Shown: positions 22,547 through 35,493 of the stretch, one piece after another
How positions within the stretch are numbered: the first letter of the stretch is position 1
How the letters are laid out: every line of letters starts with the position of its first letter
DNA from: Rostratula benghalensis
Taxonomy: Eukaryota > Chordata > Aves > Charadriiformes > Rostratulidae
NCBI GenBank assembly: GCA_013399305.1
Contig: VXAI01000383.1
Location: forward strand, 74,170-138,169
Length of the DNA: 64,000 nt
Direction of reading: 5' to 3'
Made by a program: the position numbers and the translations under genes
The notes under the pieces: model-generated
The model's input: the letters and a program-made list of their open reading frames with translations, nothing else
The model's database searches: none
Told to the model about the DNA's origin: nothing

Positions 22547-25093
22547 CTGTGAAAGAGATGTCACAGTCTTACAGTCACTGTAACTAATGTTGGTTTTAAC
22601 AGTGTCCACGATAACAACCTTGTCAGTAAAGTTTTTAATTATACAGCAGGTTTTATATGATCTGGCACTGCTGGGAGTACTGCTTTAGCCAGAAACTTGA
22701 TGTTGGCTGTCATGTAGAGGACTTGCATCTATTTCTAAAGTTTTTCCCTAGGAATACGAAGCACGCACATTTTGATAAATGTGACTGCCAAATTCTCCCC
22801 TGGTGTGAACAGGCACGATGTTGTTGTCATCACTGGAGTCTTGTTCTCATGCAGGTTGTAGGAATGGGGTTTTGTCTTCCTAGTAACTACCTGTTTGCTA
22901 CAGATGGGAGCCAGGACTCAGGTTCTGGAAGGTCAGCTTTGGGGACAGCTGGGACAGATACACTGTCACCTGAACAATTTCTCCTGTCAGGACAACCGTG
23001 GGACTTGCTGGGCACCATTCTGTGCCTTAACTTCATAGATGGTTTTTCCTCCACCATGAAAGACTGGATAGCTGAGTGCAAATCACAAATACAGAAAGCA
23101 GAGCAAACCACTGCAGAAGTGCTTGTGGTTCCCAATTAACAAGTGAAAAATAGTGCCAGAGTTTTGTGTAAAATAGCAAACTCTCAAGAGATAAAGAACA
23201 TGTGACAGAAACAGTTACCTTCAGCTGAAATGTACGCATGGGGACTACTAAATTGCTTTTATTGTTACAATTTTATTATTTGCATATATGGCTGACAGTT
23301 TATGGACATTTACTTTAGCATTAGGCTGCCCTATTTGGCTTGCCACAGGTTGTTATAAAAACCAAATTATTTTGGCTTTTTGGAATACCTACAAAATTGT
23401 TATGGTTATTAAAACATATACAAGCTGATAGACTGTATGGTTATTAAGCTTGAATACTAGGCCCTTTAGAGCCCACCTGCCAATGAATATTTTACTCCAG
23501 GAGAATCAGTTAAAAGTTCAACAAATTAATTTTGCAGTGGGTTGGGCATGCAGAGGTGTTGGTATGCCATCAAAACATTGAGAGCAATCTTAGTTTGCTT
23601 TACTACATGGGGTTTCAGGAGGGAATCCTGTTGATCTTGCAGACCCAAGCAAGTACCATGTCCTGGAAAGCTGCTTTTCTGCCCGTGGAAGCTCTGAACT
23701 CTTTAGGAAATGAAAACTTGAAGGTTCTCTCTTACATACCTGATGAGTGCAAACCTCTCTGTCCCCCACTTCCCCACCCAAAAATACTGTACTGTTGTTC
23801 AAAGAGTTCAGAAGAACCGTTTCTATTTTGTGGTATTTGTTTAGATTAGGGGAACCAGCTCATGGAACGTTAGGGGAAGAACGGCTCATAAAATAAACCC
23901 AATCCTTTGAGTTCTTGCATTTACTACGTGTTTGTTCTAATTTCAACTGGTTAACTAATTTATTTTAATTTTTTGTGTGTGTGTGCTAATGGGCTGTTAT
24001 GCAGATGTGGAAGCCATTTACTGCCTACTCTAGGTGGAAACAGGCTCGTATTTCAACTCGGAATGTTTGACACTTAATAAGGTAGCCACCTGCTTTTAAG
24101 GTTATTCCAAAGGACTTGAATGGCCTTTACTGCTCACTGTGAATACCAGGATTATTTTTGATCTCCTGTAATGAAACAAATAATCAAACCAATTTAAGCA
24201 CTAAATAAAAAACCAACCAACCAAAGCCAAACAAAAAACCACCCAACAAACTTCTAGCCCCTCGATTTTTCAGAAATTTGAACAACTTTATAATAGCACT
24301 TTATAAATCACTTTGAAACAGTTCTGTAACTTTCAAAGCCAGGCCTGCATGTAGTGTTTGTTCTTCTCAACGTGATGAGGCAGTGAAACCAGTGAGTGCG
24401 TTGCGGGGCGAGGGCAGGTGCCGAGCTCCGATCACCACCCAGCACCGCCTGCTCTCCTCAGCCCTGACCAAAGCTGGCTGGAGCATTCCCCTTGAAACCT
24501 CAAACCAGGAGAAACCATTCTCTGCATCTGTTCCTCTTCGCCCCTAAGTTTTGTCACGGCTCATGAACCTGCATCTGGGGAGTATGAAGTACAAGCCAGG
24601 AATTGGCAGGGAGGTAGCGCAAACGTGGCTCGAAGCCATGTACTTACTCCTTGCTTTGGAGCTGGCTGCTCAGGACTTCAAACAGCTTGAGAAGTCGTCT
24701 AATTTACAAGGGTTGGCATTGCTGCAGGGATGGAATTAGGACTGCGTGGTGGTTTGTTGGGGGGGGGAAGTGTTACCTTAATTCAGCGTTTCCTGTCTCT
24801 ACTTTTTGCTGTGTGATTTTGATGATGAGTATACAGGACAAGAACGTGATTAATACCAGATTGCCAAGCTCCAAGATGCCAACCTTCTCCGTGCAATGCC
24901 AGCAAGGCCGGGCACTGCTAAGGTCAGTTTTCCCTCTGGGAATGGCTGCTGCCATTTTCCAGTGCCCATCAGTTTGCCAGGTTAGCACTCTGTTGTCCAC
25001 TTCACTACATCACCTCTGGTGCTTATCTACCAACAAAAAAAATAACACTTCTTCCCAGTTTCAAAGTATGGGAGTGCATTGATTGAGTAAATA
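22547..25093. other. unique non-coding DNA, no gene seen
   Basis: A 160-codon plus-strand frame (22657-23139) is among the longest not caused by CR1. It is cysteine- and histidine-rich at the start, has no spacing of a zinc finger and no recognisable domain, and the minus strand is also open for 82 codons there. I treat it as chance. An AACC-rich low-complexity patch lies at 24206-24250. A short CpG-bearing, GC-rich patch lies at 24394-24450. Confidence 0.55.
24206..24250. repeat. (AACC)n-like low-complexity tract
   Basis: AAACCAACCAACCAAAG is followed by further A/C-only sequence. Irregular A/C composition throughout. Confidence 0.85.
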
Positions 25094-25344
25094 GGATGAG
25101 GGGTGACAGTTTTAAACTGGAAGAGGGGACATTTAGATGAAATTGTTGACTGTGAGGGTGGTGAGAGCCTTCTCAGGATGCCCAGAGAAGCTTTGGCTGC
25201 CCCATCCCTGGAGGGGTTCAAGGCCAGGTTGGATGGAGCTTGGAGCAACCTGGTGTCTGGTGGGAGGTGTCCCTGCCCAGGGCAGGGGGTTGGAATGAGA
25301 TGATCTTTAAGGCTTCTTCCAACCTGAACTGTTCCATAATTCTA
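25094..25344 (+). mobile_element. CR1 LINE, 3'-end fragment (sense)
   Basis: GATGAGGGGTGACAGTTTTA, GTGAGGGTGGTGAGAGCC, CCCCATCCCTGGAGGGGTTC, AAGGCCAGGTTGGATGG and GCCCAGGGCAGGGGGTTGG are in CR1 order. The first 150 bp encode the degenerate C-terminus of the CR1 reverse-transcriptase protein with stops and frame changes. The end has CTTCTTCCAACCTGAACTG followed by a decayed terminal repeat (ATAATTCTA). Clearly dead and 5'-truncated. Confidence 0.93.
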
Positions 25345-27498
25345 AACGAGGGGAGAGAAGTTGATGGAGAGATGGCTCCCTTGGGTTTGTTGTTTATTGG
25401 GTGGGTTGATCTGTGCATTGTTCCAATAGAAAGAAAGATTTAGGATGGTCTTGGACAGGAAGATGGAAGGTTGCTGTTAGCATCCTTGGCTATAGCAGAA
25501 AATGTTCTACTGCCTGGCAGCTTAGTTCCAGAGCAATAATCTCCATTTTAATGTCAGCTGTTGTAGTATCCTCGAGAAGGGAACTCTGGAGAGGGTCTTG
25601 TAGACCATTGCTCTTTGAGGCATTTGGTGTCTTGAAAATTAGGGTGAGAATTTAGGAGATTATTTTATGGTTAGTCAGTGTAATAGCAAGGGAACAATCT
25701 GCCTGCAGTCATGGTGGGTAGGAAGGTGTGTTGCTGTTGGTACCAGCTTGTACCAGGGGGGTTTTGGTGCCAACACGCAGAGTCCCAATGGACTGCAGTG
25801 CCATAACCTGCTGGGAAGCGAGGAAGGCATTTAGCCCCAAAGCCAGGTCATCACATGGATGCAATGAAGAACTTCTGGTTTGTCAGAGATGGTTGAAAGC
25901 ATTTCTCACAGCTGTTGCTGTATGAGAGCACTGGATTAGTGAGGAGTCAAGAAAGCTTCCAGAGCACGGATCCTCTTGATAATCTTTGAGCACGTGTCCT
26001 CGCTTGGAGGGAACCGCAGTGCTCCTTGGAGCATTTCCTTCTGCCCACAAGCCTAACCTCTGTCCTGCTGAGTCTTAGATTCAGCCAGCTCCTGCTCTTC
26101 CACGTGCTAATCTTGGCGAGACGCTGGGACAACTGAACGTCTGTTGTATTATCCTGGGTTGTAAACAACAGACAAAGCTATGTGTCATCTACAAGCGCTC
26201 TAATCCAAACAGTGGCCTGAGCGCCTGTGCACCGTTGGGAGCATTTCTGTAGCGTGTTAGGCTTGCTAGGGGGACAAAGGATGGTCACTGTGCCAAATAT
26301 CTCTAGTATAGACAAGGCTTAGACACGTGTGTTGGATAAAAGCAGAGCAATAGTGGCAGAAGTACTTATTAAAGCAGCTTGAGTCATTTCAGCCACGAGT
26401 TATCTTGCTTTTGCTGCAGATAAGTAGAGAGAATCATGTTTTTTAAGAGAATGGCTCTTCTTTGAGGGAGCTGGTGGATGTCAGAAGGGGCTGGTAGCAG
26501 GGAGGGACTCTCAGGAGTTGTTGATGGTGATAGAAAAAAAATGTTTCGCTGCTTTGAGCCATTCTTTTGTTTAAATGTGTTGTTTTGGTATGAAACTTAG
26601 GATTGTTGTGAAAAAAAAAAATTTATGATGTTGGAACTTGCTATCCACTTCTGGAGTAAACCAGGGCTTTTCTGAAGCAGATGAGTTATGTCAACTCGTC
26701 ATATTTAGCCTTTTTCCCCTTAAAATGAAAAAGATCAAAATCTGTGTTTTGTACAGCAGACGTTACTAAAACAAGGAGAAAACTTGGTTCTTTTCCTGGG
26801 TTTTGGAAGAAATCTGATACTTAATATTTAGGAATTTATTTCACTGCTGTGCCTTTCTTTAACCATCTGTGAAACGGGACTGATGATACTGGCTCTGTTA
26901 TGTCAGGTGTTCTAGGATGGACAGGACAGAACGAGCCAGGGAGCCAGTCGGAAGCTGAGATTGTATTGGGATATCTTTCAAAACCTCCGATCTGACAAAA
27001 TCCCAACTGTTCGGGGGGGCGTCAGCCTCCTTCATTCCCAGTGTCAACCCCACGCAGAATAACTGGAAGTTACATTTTCATTAGGAATATGTGCTAAACT
27101 AGCAACAACGGGCTAAGCAAATCTTCAGCACTACGAGCTTTTTTTCTTGTAAGGGCAAAGAATGTACAGATTCTGTAGCATTAGCCGTCACTTATTTTAT
27201 TTTTAAACAACTTGTCTCTGTCTGTACCAGGGAACAAACTATCTTGAGGAGCACGACAGTTTACATATTTTCAGTATATTCATCTTTCCGGAGAAGACGT
27301 AGCTTGAGCTTTTAAAAGGAAGAGTGTACAATGTATAATTATTGTTTGAAATAGTCCTCGTGTGCCCTGTTCTCACACACCAGCACAAGGAGTTACCCTC
27401 TCCCTCTTGCTTTCCTGACTTGCGCAGAAAGCTCAGACCTCGTGTTGGGTGGGAAAAGGTTTTGTGTGGGAGCAGCAAGTGGTGACTTCCTGTTCTTT
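25345..27498. other. unique non-coding DNA, no gene seen
   Basis: No coding exon or repeat is recognised. Open frames stay below about 80 codons. A short A run lies near 26611-26620. Composition is mixed, slightly richer in GC than the first 14 kb. Confidence 0.55.
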
Positions 27499-27905
27499 CA
27501 CAGAATCAGAGATTGATATGGGGTTGGAAGGGACTTCCAGAAATCATCTTGTCCAACCCGCTGCCAGAGCAGGTCCCACAGGAATGTGTCCAGGTGGGGT
27601 TTGAATGTCTCCAGAGAAGGAGACTCCACCACCTCTCTGGGCAGCCTCTGCCACCCTCAAAGTGAAGAAGTTCCTCATGTTTAGATGGAACTTTTTATGT
27701 ACAGGTTTGTGCCCCTTTCCTCTTGTCCTGTCCCTGGGCACCACTGAAAAAAGCCTGCCCCCTTCCTCCTGGCACCTACCCTTGAAGTATTTCTAGGTGT
27801 TGATCAGATCCCTTCTCAGTTTTCTCCAGACTAAAAAGCTCCAAGTCCCTCAACCTTTCCTCCTAAGAGGAGGCCCCTCATCATCTTTGGACCCCTTTGA
27901 TGGGA
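27499..27905 (-). mobile_element. CR1 LINE, 3'-end fragment (antisense)
   Basis: Begins CACAGAATCAGAGATTG and GGGTTGGAAGGGACTTCC, then GGTTTGAATGTCTCCAGAG, ACTCCACCACCTCTCTGGGC, TCCTCTTGTCCTGTCCCTGG and CAGATCCCTTCTCAGTTTTC, in reverse CR1 order. Read on the minus strand it covers the ORF2 C-terminal region and 3' UTR. It shares its 'GTTTGAATGTCTCCAGAGAAGG' signature with the copy at 49473-49847, so both belong to one CR1 subfamily. The match fades around 27900, next to a CpG-dense patch. Confidence 0.92.
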
Positions 27906-28028
27906 CACAGAGCAAAACAGGTGAACTGCTGTCCTGCTACTTTCTTTTGCCTGGTGGCCAGGTTCCTCACCAAATATATCCCCAAGAAGCCCACAGTTAG
28001 GGTTGATTGGAGGGATGTGGGGGGCACC

Positions 28029-28151
28029 CGGAGACACACATCGGGTTCGCTGTGTCTCGTTGCTTCCTCCGCCGTGTTCTCCTCGGCAATCTGCGAACGC
28101 CGTAGGACAGAACCCCGAGTGATGTGCTGCCCATGCTGTGTGTGCGTCTCG
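28029..28151. other. CpG-dense patch
   Basis: About 13 CpG dinucleotides in 123 bp, including CTCCGCCGTG and GCGAACGCCG. CpG is scarce in the rest of the window. The patch is shorter than a conventional CpG island, has no TATA or initiator context that I can argue for, and lies just beyond a CR1 5' edge. It could be a small unmethylated regulatory element or a recently inserted GC-rich piece. Confidence 0.5.
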
Positions 28152-28438
28152 CAGGCTCTTGGTGCAGGAATGCTGACACAAACAAAAAGGAGATAACTTG
28201 GAAATTCTATTGCTGCGTTTATGTTATTATTGTAGTTAATGGTCTGTCAGCATTTCCATTATAAATCCCTATTTTCAGGGTTTTATAACTCAGCCGTAAA
28301 AATTCTCTCCAGGCTGAATTTGGCATGTGTGTTTTCAGCCTGAGAGCACATGTGTTGTTTTTTTTAACAAGTTTTTCTTTTTTTAAAAAAAAATAAATAA
28401 TAGAACTGCATACACAATTTTTAAGATATAGAATTGCC

Positions 28439-28454
28439 AAAAAAAAAAAAAAAA
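28439..28454. repeat. poly-A tract
   Basis: A run of 16 A, preceded 50 bp upstream by another A/T-rich run (28373-28400). Confidence 0.9.
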
Positions 28455-30654
28455 GCCAACAAAAAAATAGGTGATTGGTTACAGATGCTTTCTTTGCACT
28501 CATATAACTCAAAAATTGCTGAGTTATTTCAGCTGTAATTGTGGGTATGTGTAAGGTTAAAATGGTGGATTTAGTACTGTTCCTTTCTTTATGGTGTTGG
28601 TATTTGACAAGCAAATAGAAAACAGACCCCCATACTGTATACACTCACATATATAAGCTGACCCGAGTGTAAACTGACCTCCCAAACTTGCCCCACGCTC
28701 TAGGCCAGATTGTTTCAGTGTCAGCAAGGGTGGGGATGTGGGGAGTAAGGGGACAAACTTTTAGGTTTTGGTGAGTTTCTTTCCCTTTATTCCGTTGCTT
28801 CCCGTGCTCTTCTGCAGTCAGGGAGTCCACATCAGCCAGGTGGTGTTGTTAATACAGAGCTACAATGGACACGTGTTCCCGCAGGTTCTGAGTCTCAGCT
28901 TTGTCCATCTTGTTTACAGAGGGACTGCCCTCCGTCTGAAACTCCCTCCGGAGGAGTTTACACAAAGATGAGTGTAAACCACATGTTTTACTCTGAAGCA
29001 TCTGAAAGGAAAAGAAACAAGGGGGAAGACCAAGAGGTTATGTCTGAATTCTTTGCCGTCTGCACACACAGACTGCTCTGATCTCCCCTCAGTACTGGTG
29101 TTGCTCCATTTATGCCCAAGCACTGGGGCTAGAACACGACAGGGTGACCAGCAGTCAGATGAAATTTTATTTCACTTTATTTCACTTCTCCAAATCAGGT
29201 TGCTTCCAAAGGAATTGGTCACCTCAAGAACAGACTCCAAGAGCAGGGATTTTCAATAAAACCCAGAGAATTATTTTTTTGTTCTTTTTTGCATGTAGGG
29301 TGCTTTGTCTGCAACATTTTATCGGAACAGAACGTCAGGTCTTCCCATGAGTGAACAGTTTGTTTCACACTAAGGGAAAGTGCGCAAGAAACTGTAGCAA
29401 CCCTACGCCCCAGTGATTCCTGCCATTTTTATTGCACTTCAGCATTGTACAAGTGTTGGTGGCTATAAAAGTAAAATTATGATTATGGGAAAGTATAATC
29501 TGATTTGATTCTTTTGCATCTTAGCAGTTATATCTGTCTGTAAGTTTTTGATGCTTTAAATTTTTGCTATCCATATTGAATTTTTTCTATGATGCTTTTA
29601 ACATCCTGTGATATATAACATCCCATCATATCTTAAACATTCCTTTACATCAGTATGAAAGGTCGTGTACTTGGGCTGTTTTTCATTTCACGAACATCTG
29701 GGCTTATGAGATTAACAGAACAGTATACCATTGCCTTCTTTTTTGGTTTCTTTTATTAATAACTTGTGAATAACACTTGTCTTCTACCATGTGGATTATA
29801 CTTCTGTTGGGGCAATTTCCTCAATGTAATAATGGCTGCTGGTTAACCCCTTACTCACAACTGCTGCTGTTCCTGGCTCAAATGCATTTCTTTATATGTT
29901 CATATGTATAGTCCTGTATGTTTTCATGGGGTGGGAACAGTTCATTTGCCTAAACCCAGGCATCTAACACCATTTTACACAATGTAGGGTGTCTCAGCTG
30001 GTTGCCAGCTGTCGCTTTGGAGAAGGCTTGGGTCTTCTGTAGGTCCTCTGTTGTATCTGCTAGTGCTGTGCAGATGTCTCTGATACTGTATGGTATTTTC
30101 AGTGTCACTAGATGCCTATGATCACATTATAAATTTATTTCTATATTTGTGATGAGCACAGTCAGCATTTGGGGCCATCCCACAGTGCAATGGAAAGGCC
30201 ACATGATTTCTGGTTAGCAAACCCATGAAACAGGATAGAAAGTCATTCAAAATGTGTGCCAGTAAAGGCTTTACCTGAGCCCATGGTGGTTCTATGTTTT
30301 GCATAGACCACACAGGTGACTTAGTTATAGCCAGCCACATGGGACATGGAAGGGGATCCGAAATCATCTGAAAGGCCAAAAGTAGCTTTTCTGTGCATAG
30401 ATGTGTGATCATTTTCAAGTTCTGGAGGAGCTAACAGCAAATTTTTGTGGTGTTCCCTAGCAATGGTGCAAACCTTTCATTGCTTGTTGTGTAAGGTGTG
30501 AGATAGCAGATTGTAGAGCTCTCCCTGCTGTGGGAGTGAATGAGCTTCATCCAGAGGCTTGGGCAGGTTGGCAGGTGGGAAGAAAATGCCTGCTTCCCAT
30601 CTATGATGGGCAGAGTGTTTTCTGTTCCCTCCATAACCCATGCACCATACTTCT

Positions 30655-31065
30655 AGAATCACAGAATCAGAATTGTCCAGGTTAGAAGGGACCTTTGGGA
30701 TCATCAGTCCAACCATCAACCTAACTGATAAAAAAACCAATCCATCACTAACCCACTGAGCACTATGGCAACCTGGCTTTTGAATACCTCCAGGGATGGT
30801 GCCTCAACCTCTTCTCTAGGCAGCCCAGTCCAATGCTTGATAACCCTTTCAGTATAGAAAAAATTCCTGATATCCAATCTGAACCTGCCCTGGTGCAAGT
30901 TGAAGCCATTTCCTCTTGTCCCATCACCTGTGACTTGGGAGAAGAGACTGACCCCCCCCTGGCTACACCCTCCCTTCAGCGGGTTGTAGAGAACAAGGTT
31001 TCCCCTCCTGTTCAGCCCACAGTCGACCAGCACCCCCAGGTCCTTTTCTGCCAGACAGCTCTCTC
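30655..31065 (-). mobile_element. CR1 LINE, 3'-end fragment with internal deletion (antisense)
   Basis: Starts AGAATCACAGAATCAGAATT and GTTAGAAGGGACCTTTGGG at the element's 3' end. The minus-strand frame from about 31060 to 30716 is open and reads as the CR1 ORF2 C-terminus: LAEKDLGVLVDCGLN, then LVLYNPLKGGC, then SLFSQVTGDGTRGNGF, GRFRLDIRNFF and [15 protein letters not shown]. In intact CR1 proteins I remember many tens of residues (with LVRPHLEYCVQ) between the first two blocks. Their absence means an internal deletion. It is followed by about 60 bp of 3' UTR. It is non-functional: endonuclease and catalytic reverse-transcriptase domains are missing. Confidence 0.93.
30716..31060 (-). pseudogene. 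remnant of CR1 ORF2 (reverse-transcriptase C-terminal region)
   Basis: About 110 codons remain open on the minus strand within the CR1 copy at 30655-31065. They contain the conserved tail motifs FSQVTGDGTRGNGF, GRFRLDIRNFF, HWTGLPREEV and [11 protein letters not shown]2 normally encodes an apurinic-type endonuclease and a reverse transcriptase of roughly 900 or more residues. None of the catalytic parts is present. The open frame reflects the short length of the relic and not selection. Confidence 0.85.
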
Positions 31066-31556
31066 TTTAGGTAGTCTCTTCACATATACCTTCTCATTTT
31101 CCTTCAGGTCTTTCACTGTCATCACTATCCTTATTTCCCTCTGTGCAGCATTTTCACAGCTCTCATGTTTATGAAGAAATATTGTCTTGGAGTCCACAGG
31201 TATGTCCTAATTGGAATATTTATTTTATGGGAAAGGCACCTACTTTATGTCAGGCAGTAATAACACTCAATGTCCTTGTTGTTCATGGTCTCCCACGTTT
31301 CCTCCTGCTTCAGTTCAGTCAGAGCTTTGGCAAACTTGTAGAGGATGTATAACAATTTTTTTCACCCAGAAAATGCATGTGGGGGGAAGATGTCAATAAT
31401 TCCAGTTATCTTTTAATGGAGTTTAACTGTCAGAGTGTGGAGGAGTTGGTTCTATGTTGGCAGACAGAAACACTCTAAACAGAGAACTACAGCCTTGGAG
31501 ATTTAAAAGTCTCCATAGTAAATCACCAATCTTTTAAGCCCTTATTTATTCTCTTT

Positions 31557-31595
31557 TGTTTGTGTATTTGTGTATTTTGTGTATTGTATTGTATC
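31557..31595. repeat. degenerate (TGTATT)n tract
   Basis: Repeated TTTGTGTATTTGTGTATT-type words followed by GTATTGTATTGTATCC. A short imperfect tandem repeat. Confidence 0.85.
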
Positions 31596-33077
31596 CACTG
31601 TAGCAATTTCATGGAGTTTGGCCACAAGATGGCATCTGATTTCATAATCTTTTAAAAATACCACTTTTTTTTCCCCCCCTGCTCTTGATGGAGTAATGCC
31701 CAGTTTTCTTGCAGCAAGTTATAACCTACTTTCCTTCTGCCTTAGGGAATGCCTTTAGGAGAAAATGCAGTATGATTTTCCATGGCATTCTTGGTTCCTG
31801 ATAGTTGGAACTGCCAGCGGAGGTGATGGGTGATGTGAATCCTCTGCTCTGTATCCTCAGCCCATTCCAGGCTGGAACTGCTGTCTCTGTTATGGTTGTT
31901 GCCTGGTAAATGAGAACTGATACTAAAGCTTCAGCTCATTTCATTTGTGAGGTGATCCCTTTCAAGTCCCTTGAAGCTGTCAGAAAAAGTCATTGGCATA
32001 AAGGAAACTGACTGGGCACCTGCTTACAGAAAAATGTCCTACAATTCCTTAATTCTAACTAAGCTGATTAAAGTTACAGGTGATGTGCTTCCTTCTTTCT
32101 GCTTCAAGGCATCTCCTGTCTCCCTGTATTTGGGGAGTGAGGAAGAGACAGCTCTGAAGGACTATCAGGCGATCGAGGAGACTTTTCTCCTGTGCAGACT
32201 GGGAATTCTGCCTCTGCAATTGCAGGAGAATGGGGTAACAGGTTTATCAGGGAGCAGACCCACAGCAAAGCCAACAACAGTCAGTTCTTAGAACCTTCTA
32301 GAACAGAGATGGGGTAAGGCTGGGTCTTAGTTTGCAAAGTGAGAACTAAATTATGCAAATGGTTTTGGCTTAACTGTGTGAAAACCAGATTCAATGCAGC
32401 TAATCAGTATGTAGATAACATGCTGTTAGGGAACTACTGCATGATGTGAAATAAAGCAATTTGCCTTTTTCTAAGTAACTTTAGCAAATAACATAACTGT
32501 GTATTGCTCCAGAATATTTCAGTACAGGAGACCTTCCAACAACTTAAGGTGGCAAAAAGTGAAAATAGAGCTGAAGAAGAGACTAGAGGGACTCATTGAA
32601 TTCTTTGGTGGCTTTTACACATGGTTGTTTGGTGCATCCCTGGCTCAGAAACTCCATGTCCTGTTGATTGCTGGAAGCTGGCTCTGTTCAGTCAGGAAAA
32701 ATTGCACTGTATTTGGCCTGTGTCTTATATTCCTCCTTCAATATCTGCTACTCTCCCTCTTCCCTTCCCAGGGACAAGGCTGAACTTGGTGGCTTTTAGG
32801 TCTGATATAGTGGACAGCTTCTGTGCTCTTTCTTGTGGGCTTAAATGCTGAGCTGCCAATCTTAATTGGTGGCTATCACACAGTTTTAGGTTTTGGAAGC
32901 ATGTGTGTAAAAAGTCCCTTCCATTCATAGTCACATCAACAATTCCCTCTCCATTGGGCAGTCACAGAAACCATTTCCTCTGTTTTGCAATAGATTATTG
33001 AAATAGTAACTGGAACACCTGTGTCCTTGGTTCATCAAACCAAGCAACACTAGAAGGTGCCAAAAGCACTTTAGTTT

Positions 33078-33088
33078 GGGGGGGGGGG
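33078..33088. repeat. poly-G run
   Basis: Eleven G in a row followed by AGGTGTGTG. Such runs are frequent sequencing and alignment trouble spots. Confidence 0.9.
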
Positions 33089-35493
33089 AGGTGTGTGTTT
33101 GGTGTTTTTTTTTTCAATAACAATCCAAGACAGATTGTTCCAATCCAGCTGGAGAAAGAAGCCTCAACAGCACTGCAGAGCCAGATGCCCTCTACAGCCC
33201 ACCAGGAAAGGGCTGTAGAAACCCTTCAGAGATTAAAGACCGTAGGGTAGGACAAGAGGGTAGGAACCTCCGTCAGGAGAGGGATTTCAGAGATGGGTGG
33301 TACCAGGCAAGGAGTCAGAGACAAGCACACAGCGAACGTGGGATTGTAGGCACCAAATAGTTCAGCCTCATTGTTCCTGCTGAACTGATGCATGAAGAAA
33401 AAGGGGAGATTTACCTCTGCAGTCTGTTAAACCTGTATGAAACGTAGATGAGATGGTAGATGCTCACAAAAATTCGGTGAGCACCAGGGCAAAGTGATAA
33501 AGGCTGGAGTAGTGAAAAGGATTTTTAAACAAGAAGGTCAGCAAAGAGTGGAACAATTAATCATCGTCTCTGTATCGCCATGTCTCAGATTGGATCTGGA
33601 TCAGGATCTTCTCATTCGGGGGCAGAGAGGAAGGCTCTTTGCTCTGTGGGTTCCTGATGCCTGGTGAGGGCTGAGCTTGTCACACAGGGTTGTCCTCAGT
33701 GGTGGGACACACAGCTGAGCTCCCTCTCCTATAGTGAAGGAGACCTACCTGCTTGTAAAAAATTAAAAATCTTTAATTTCTCTGAAGTCTCTACCTCTCA
33801 GACCAGTCACAAATGGCTGAAATTGTTAAGTGGTGATGTTTTGGGAGGGGACAGGCAAACAAACACTGGGTTAAAGCCTCTGCTTTTCAGACTACATTTT
33901 AATAGAAGCTCTGTTAGCTTTCTGAAGTGGCCCTTTCTGTAGATACTTACCCTAGCACCTCAGAGACTTATCTTTACACCTGTAACATCCCTGGGAAGCG
34001 GGGAAGGGAAGGGTTGCTGTCTTATTTTTCACTTGAACAACTGGATCACAGAAATTTTGGGTGAGATGACAAAGCTATTTATGTGTATAATTCCTAACTT
34101 AGCCCAGCCTGTGCTGGGGAAGGAGGATAGTGCTGCTTCCCTCTGCCCTGCTGCCTGCCACAGCCACCAGTGCTCATCTGAGTCCCATTTCAGGCTACAG
34201 GGGAGGGTTTAAATGATGTTAAAACACTGCTGTTTGCAGAAATCGCTCTTGTGCTGAGGCTTTGCTTGAGGAACTTGGTGGTACATAGTGGTGAGGCATG
34301 CTCCAGGGCATTATTTGCCTCTTGATGCACTTGACAGGATGAAAGGGCCTTATTTCTATGTGAATGTTCAAGAGCAGGTTTTCAAACGGCTTACAGCTAG
34401 TCTAGAGAATGTTTCAGCTAAATATTTCAGCTTAGTTTTCAAAAGTACTGATTCCCTTACCAAGAGGGGCTGTCTTTGTCTGGTATGGAGAAGTTTCAAC
34501 CTCTTTCACTTCAAGTCTTAAGGAAAGCAGTTACTGCAACAGTAAGGAGCTAAGGACAGCTGTGCACTGACACCTCTGCTTCCAGCTTTTCACATCTGGT
34601 TAAGTGCATCGTGACATCTTTGCTTTTACACAGGAATCATTAGCTATTGGCTGTGGCCATTAGGAGAAAAGAGACAGCAGTTTTCATGTGGCTACCTGTA
34701 TTCTTGTGTTTATCTAAAATACGCTGTGTGAGTGCTTCTGTTGCATCTCTCATCTAAGTACCTCCAAGTTTTCTGCAAACTGAAATCAAATTGACTGTAT
34801 GTTGCACAATGAACAACGAAAAGAAGAAGGGGAAATGGGAGATTCTCTTCTATTTCTTGTATGGATCCAGAGACAAGCAGGTGCTCCTTTCCTGCTGAGC
34901 AATGAGAAGTCCCTGGTTTATTCTGACTCACTTGAAACACGGAGTGGAACTACACGTCCATACTCCTGTTTTTCTGCTCATGTGCTCAGAATGGGATTTA
35001 TGTGGCAAAAATGCTTTCTTTGGCAGAACTGGAGTCTTCATCTAAACAGCCTTTCCCCATCAAACCAGGATAGTAAGTGGAGAAGGAATCTCCTACACAG
35101 CTCAGGAAAAGCTCTGACAGGCTCTTGTGTAACTCTCCTGTGTTAAATGGGAAAAAAAGTTTCTACCTTCTAGTTCTCAGTTCCATCCTTTGGTCTCAAG
35201 CCCAAATTTCCTTCAGTGTCAGCTGCCACCTTGGTTCCCTTTGATGTACCATTGTGTGACCCAGTGAGATTTGAGCTGTGTATTTGTGCTTTGGTGTCTC
35301 ACCTGCTTGGGTTTTGGCAGCTCGAAAGGGACAAATGAGGCAGACGAGCAGCTTGCTGGAAAGCAGATACAGTGACAGTGACACTGAGCTTCTTGGCAAG
35401 GCCACATGTCCCCTGGGTCTGGGTGACTGTCAGGCACCGTGAAGGGACACTGAGAGCACTGCAGCAATCCTCTTTGTCTGTCCAACGGGCAGC

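Larger units (their letters stand above)
27906..30654. other. non-coding DNA with CpG patch, no gene seen
   Basis: The CpG-dense patch at 28029-28151 is listed separately. A poly-A run is at 28439-28454. The 141-codon minus frame at 28219-28644 is low-complexity and hydrophobic because it crosses that A/T run. 29150-29180 has a small duplicated TTTATTTCACTT. Nothing else is recognised. Confidence 0.55.

Noticed and set aside
22657..23139. 160-codon plus-strand frame
   Set aside because: No domain, no zinc-finger spacing despite several Cys and His, opposite strand also open, and no splice or promoter context.
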